From Alphaproteobacteria bacterium (GTDB lineage Bacteria; Myxococcota_A; UBA796; UBA2385), in NCBI GenBank assembly GCA_020632755.1, contig JACKEY010000004.1:310001-374000 (forward strand): a DNA stretch of 64,000 nucleotides, read 5' to 3'. How positions within the stretch are numbered: the first letter of the stretch is position 1; every line of letters begins with the position of its first letter. Shown piece after piece: positions 61,463-64,000 of this stretch. Made by a program: the position numbers and the translations under genes. The notes beneath the pieces were generated by a model. It saw nothing but the letters and a program-made list of their open reading frames with translations, was not told where the DNA came from and made no database searches.

Positions 61463-62497
61463 TCAGCGGTCGGCGTCGAAGCTCGGCAGCGGGTTGCCTT
61501 CTTCGTCGCGCGGGACGTCGTCGTCGCCGTCGTCGAGGGGCTCGATCACGACCGGCGCATCATCGTCGGCCAGGTGCTCCGGCTCGACCAGCTCGACCAC
61601 CCGCTCGCCCTGGCTCGCGGTCGGGTCGACCGGCCACGCGGCGCCGGGAACGGTGCCGAGCACGACACGGTCGCGGCCAGCCAGGTCGCGCAGCACCCGC
61701 ACCCCCTGCAGGCCGGCCCGCTGGAACAGCGCAGCCACCGCGCGGCCCTGGTCGTGGCCGATCTCGACCGCGACGCCGATCCGCGCGCGCTGGGCCGCCA
61801 TGGGCACGAGCCGGCGGTACACGTCGAGCCCGTCGGCCCCACCGTCGAGCGCGCCCCGAGGTTCGTGGGCGCGCACCTCGGGCGCCAGACCGGCCAGCAC
61901 GGCGGTCGCGATGTAGGGCGGGTTGCTCACCACGATGTCGATGGGTCGGTGAGGGGGGACGGGCTGCAGCAGGTCCCCGCGCAGGACCGCGACCCGGCCG
62001 GCCAGCTCCAGGGCGGCGACGTTGTCGCGGGTGCAGGCCAGCGGTTCCTCGGCCCGGTCGATGGCGTAGACCTTGAGCGCTGGGCGGGCGTGGGCGAGGG
62101 CGAGGCCGATGGCGCCGCTCCCGCACCCGACGTCGGCCACGAACAGCTCGGCGTCGGGCGAGGTGCGGGCGAGGATCGCGTCGACGAGGGTCTCCGTGTC
62201 GGGGCGCGGCACGAGCACCCCGGGTCGGACGAGCAGATCGATCGCGTGGAAGCCCTTGGACCCCGTGATCCACGCCAGCGGCTCGCGTTCCCCGCGGCGG
62301 GCCACCAGCGCGCGGACGGCGGTCAGCTCTTCTGGCGACAGCGGCTTGTCGAGCTGCAGGAACAGCCCGATCCGGTCCAAGCCCAGGGCATGGGCCGCCA
62401 GCAGCTCGGCGTCCAGGCGCGGACTGTCGACGCCGCGCTGCTTCAGCCAGCCAGCGCTCTTCTCGAGCACCTCGGCCAGGGTCAGGGACTCGCTCAC
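61463..62497 (-). CDS. prmC: Release-factor glutamine methyltransferase PrmC (HemK)
   Basis: 344 residues from GTG. An N-terminal helical domain and an AdoMet-binding domain with VADVGCGSGAIGLAL (about 120-134) and the catalytic NPPY (192-195) identify PrmC, which methylates the Gln of the GGQ loop in release factors RF1/RF2. A C-terminal acidic extension (about 300-344; DDGDDDVPRDEEGN) exceeds the usual length. It normally stands next to prfA; here both neighbours are unrelated, and it is convergent with the Cys-rich lipoprotein gene. Confidence 0.92.
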   Translation of the reverse strand: MSESLTLAEVLEKSAGWLKQRGVDSPRLDAELLAAHALGLDRIGLFLQLDKPLSPEELTAVRALVARRGEREPLAWITGSKGFHAIDLLVRPGVLVPRPDTETLVDAILARTSPDAELFVADVGCGSGAIGLALAHARPALKVYAIDRAEEPLACTRDNVAALELAGRVAVLRGDLLQPVPPHRPIDIVVSNPPYIATAVLAGLAPEVRAHEPRGALDGGADGLDVYRRLVPMAAQRARIGVAVEIGHDQGRAVAALFQRAGLQGVRVLRDLAGRDRVVLGTVPGAAWPVDPTASQGERVVELVEPEHLADDDAPVVIEPLDDGDDDVPRDEEGNPLPSFDADR

Positions 62498-62597
62498 GGG
62501 CTGTCGCTCACTGGGCTTCCTCGGCGCCGTGGCTGTCAGGTGGCCGGCGGGCGGTTCCCGTAGCCTGTCAGGGGGTGGTCAAGCATCTTTCTTCAGA

Positions 62598-62665
62598 GCG
62601 GGTGTAAGGAACCCGCCCTGGGGTCCGTTGTCGGGGTGAACGAGGCCGGGACAACCCTTCACCCC
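62598..62665 (+). other. Leader with hairpin and two interleaved dyads
   Basis: GCGGGT...ACCCGC (62598-62616) forms a 6-base hairpin. It is followed by GTTGTC (62627-62632) paired with GACAAC (62650-62655) and GGGGTGAA (62633-62640) paired with TTCACCCC (62658-62665). The two dyads are interleaved, each spans exactly 17 bases between arms, and they cannot easily form together. The region ends 30 bases before the AGGAGG of the gene at 62706 and could act as RNA or as nested protein-binding sites. Confidence 0.5.
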
Positions 62666-62705
62666 CACTCCCTTCCACCCCCGCCTCGACCCCCAGGAGG
62701 TCGCC

Positions 62706-63032
62706 ATGATGCGCCGCACCCTCGCCCGGACCATCTCCAGCAGCAAGCCCGCCACCGGTGCCCTGCGTCCCTTCCTCCTGGCCGTGTTCACCACCATCAC
62801 CCTCCCCAACGTCAGCTGGGCCTGCGGGATGTACATCCCCGAGGAGATGGAACTGGTGGCCCAGCGGGTCGAGGTGGTCGCGCCCGACCAGGCCGAGGCC
62901 GTCGCCGAGAACCTCGCCGCCGCCTTCGCCGCCATCGACGGCGTGCTGCCGGAAGAGGAGCTCGTGCTGGTCGAGGAGACCACCGCCGACGCCGAGCCCG
63001 TCGGCCAGCGGGACGGCAAGCCCCAGAGCTGA
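62706..63032 (+). CDS. Small exported acidic protein, unknown function
   Basis: 108 residues from ATG with AGGAGG 5 bases upstream. A long signal-like start (residues 1-39, ending VSWA|C) precedes CGMYIPEEMELVAQRVEVVAP (quoted in part) and a Glu-rich C-terminus (EEELVLVEETTADAEP). The Cys directly at the predicted cleavage site could be lipidated, although the lipobox is imperfect. It stands 54 bases before the cytochrome gene and probably is expressed from the leader at 62598. Confidence 0.7.
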   Translation: MMRRTLARTISSSKPATGALRPFLLAVFTTITLPNVSWACGMYIPEEMELVAQRVEVVAPDQAEAVAENLAAAFAAIDGVLPEEELVLVEETTADAEPVGQRDGKPQS

Positions 63033-63086
63033 GTCCGCGTCCCGGCCGGCGTGCACTACGCTGTCGACCCCACCCCGAGGTCCTCC

Positions 63087-64000
63087 ATGCGCCGTGCCCG
63101 CCGGTCCACCGCCTTCGGCACCGTCGGTCTGCTGAGTGGCCTGATCATGGTCTCTCTCTCCGCAGCCTCGGCCGGCACCGTCCCTTCCGGCGCGTCGACT
63201 CCCGTGCCGGGTCCGTCCCATCCGGGGGCGGCGGCGTCTTCCGACTCCCTGCATGCCGCCTGGCAGGCCGGCGGTTGCCCCCTCTGCCACGACGTCCCCG
63301 ACGTGGCCCCCGCCAGTCGGCAGGACTCCTGCACCGACTGCCACACGTGGATCCGCAAGGTGTCCGCGTCGCCGGCGGCCCGGGAGAAGGCCATGCAGGT
63401 CTTCCCCCTGTGGACCCGGTACGAGAAGAACGTCGCCAGCTACCTGCAGGTCCCGTCCCTGCAGGCGGCCATGGCCCGCCTCGATCCGGCCTGGGTCGAC
63501 GGCTACCTGCAGGACCCGCACGATCTGCGCCCCGGGCTGCCCGAGGGCATGCCGCGCTTCGCCCTGAGCGATGCCCAGCGCAAGGCGATCGTCGATGGCT
63601 TCGCCGCGGCGACGGCCAGCGTGCCGGCGACCCCAGCGCCCGACCCGGCGCGGCTGGCGGCCGGCGAGGCGCTGTTCACCGCCAAGGCCTGCGCGGGGTG
63701 CCACAGCCTGGGCTGGCGGCACAAGGAGACCGTGCTGCCGATGGCGCCCGACCTGGCCCACACCCGGGCGCGCATGGACAAGGACCACGTCGCCGCCTGG
63801 ATCCGCGACCCGAAGTCCCTGTCGGACCAGGCCACCATGCCCACCCTGCCGCTGACCGACGAAGAGGTGCTGGCCCTGCGAGACTACGTGCTGCTGGCCG
63901 ACATCGACGGCACGCCCACCAGTGCGATGCGCAGCGGGCTGCCGGCGCCGACCACCGAGCCCGTCGCCTGGGCCGATGTCGAGCGTGAGGTGTTCGGCAA
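63087..64000 (+). CDS. Multihaem c-type cytochrome, C-terminus beyond window edge
   Basis: At least 304 residues; the frame is still open at 64000. A signal peptide is followed by three haem-binding motifs: CPLCH (64-68), CTDCH (82-86) and CAGCH (202-206). Candidate axial Met residues occur in GMPRF (about 154) and ATMPTLPLTD (about 250). The two N-terminal CXXCH motifs are only 13 bases apart in codons and look like a small dihaem unit, then a helical spacer and a monohaem cytochrome-c domain. It should carry electrons outside the cytoplasmic membrane. ATG with GAGG 6 bases upstream. Confidence 0.88.
   Translation, partial: MRRARRSTAFGTVGLLSGLIMVSLSAASAGTVPSGASTPVPGPSHPGAAASSDSLHAAWQAGGCPLCHDVPDVAPASRQDSCTDCHTWIRKVSASPAAREKAMQVFPLWTRYEKNVASYLQVPSLQAAMARLDPAWVDGYLQDPHDLRPGLPEGMPRFALSDAQRKAIVDGFAAATASVPATPAPDPARLAAGEALFTAKACAGCHSLGWRHKETVLPMAPDLAHTRARMDKDHVAAWIRDPKSLSDQATMPTLPLTDEEVLALRDYVLLADIDGTPTSAMRSGLPAPTTEPVAWADVEREVFG

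Overview
The window is very GC-rich and comes from a bacterium that looks like a member of the Myxococcota or a close deltaproteobacterial-type lineage. This rests on two exported proteins ending in a Cys / hydrophobic segment / Arg-cluster tail of the MYXO-CTERM kind (genes at 20833-22641 and 23880-27071), several MopE-type (DGDGD...DCDD) secreted proteins, many secreted lipoproteins, and GGAG-type ribosome binding sites before nearly every convincing start. Gene order and Shine-Dalgarno positions separate the real frames from many long antisense and off-frame open frames, which are GC artefacts.

Layout. (1) 1-11810, minus strand: a tightly overlapping five-gene unit: nitrilase-type hydrolase, CHASE2 membrane protein with a degenerate kinase-like end, a long protein with two PgsC/CapC-like repeats, and two very large exported proteins, the last cut by the window start. 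It looks like an envelope or polymer locus of unknown product. (2) 12030-20814, plus strand: exported lipoproteins (MopE type, sulfatase-like, IPT/TIG plus kelch, beta-rich, ASH plus von Willebrand A). (3) 20833-27071: a MYXO-CTERM protein, a small exported protein, and a C-type lectin / MopE-repeat / TSP3-repeat surface protein. (4) 27085-29665: acyl-CoA hydrolase/transferase and a saccharopine-dehydrogenase-like reductase. (5) 29675-30636: an IS630-family element whose transposase needs a -1 frameshift on an A8 tract. (6) 30841-31341: a dyad and a strong sigma-54 promoter match in front of an orphan PAS protein. (7) 31311-34642: flippase-like protein and RND/MMPL exporter. (8) 34729-40242: GAF protein, exported protein, second LPG-synthase-TM-like protein, and a two-component pair whose regulator is an NtrC look-alike without the sigma-54 contact loop. 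(9) 40308-48884: a Tad/Flp pilus operon (tadV, cpaB, cpaC, tadZ, tadA, tadB, tadC, TPR lipoprotein, small lipoprotein) with no pilin gene in view. (10) 48969-51168: ribonuclease D and a divergent BtaA-like (DUF3419) protein. (11) 51165-57900: an oligopeptide ABC importer with unusual insertions. (12) 58069-64000: B12/radical SAM enzyme, DUF4013 membrane protein, two small exported proteins, prmC, a small exported protein with a structured leader, and a multihaem cytochrome c cut by the window end.

The overall theme is cell envelope and surface: polymer export, adhesion, pilus assembly, lipid transport and peptide uptake. The best candidates for something undescribed are the CapC-fusion locus at the left edge, the sigma-54/dyad/PAS unit next to the insertion sequence, and two leader regions with interleaved or branched base-pairing potential (48324-48382 and 62598-62665). 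No tRNA, rRNA or CRISPR array was seen.
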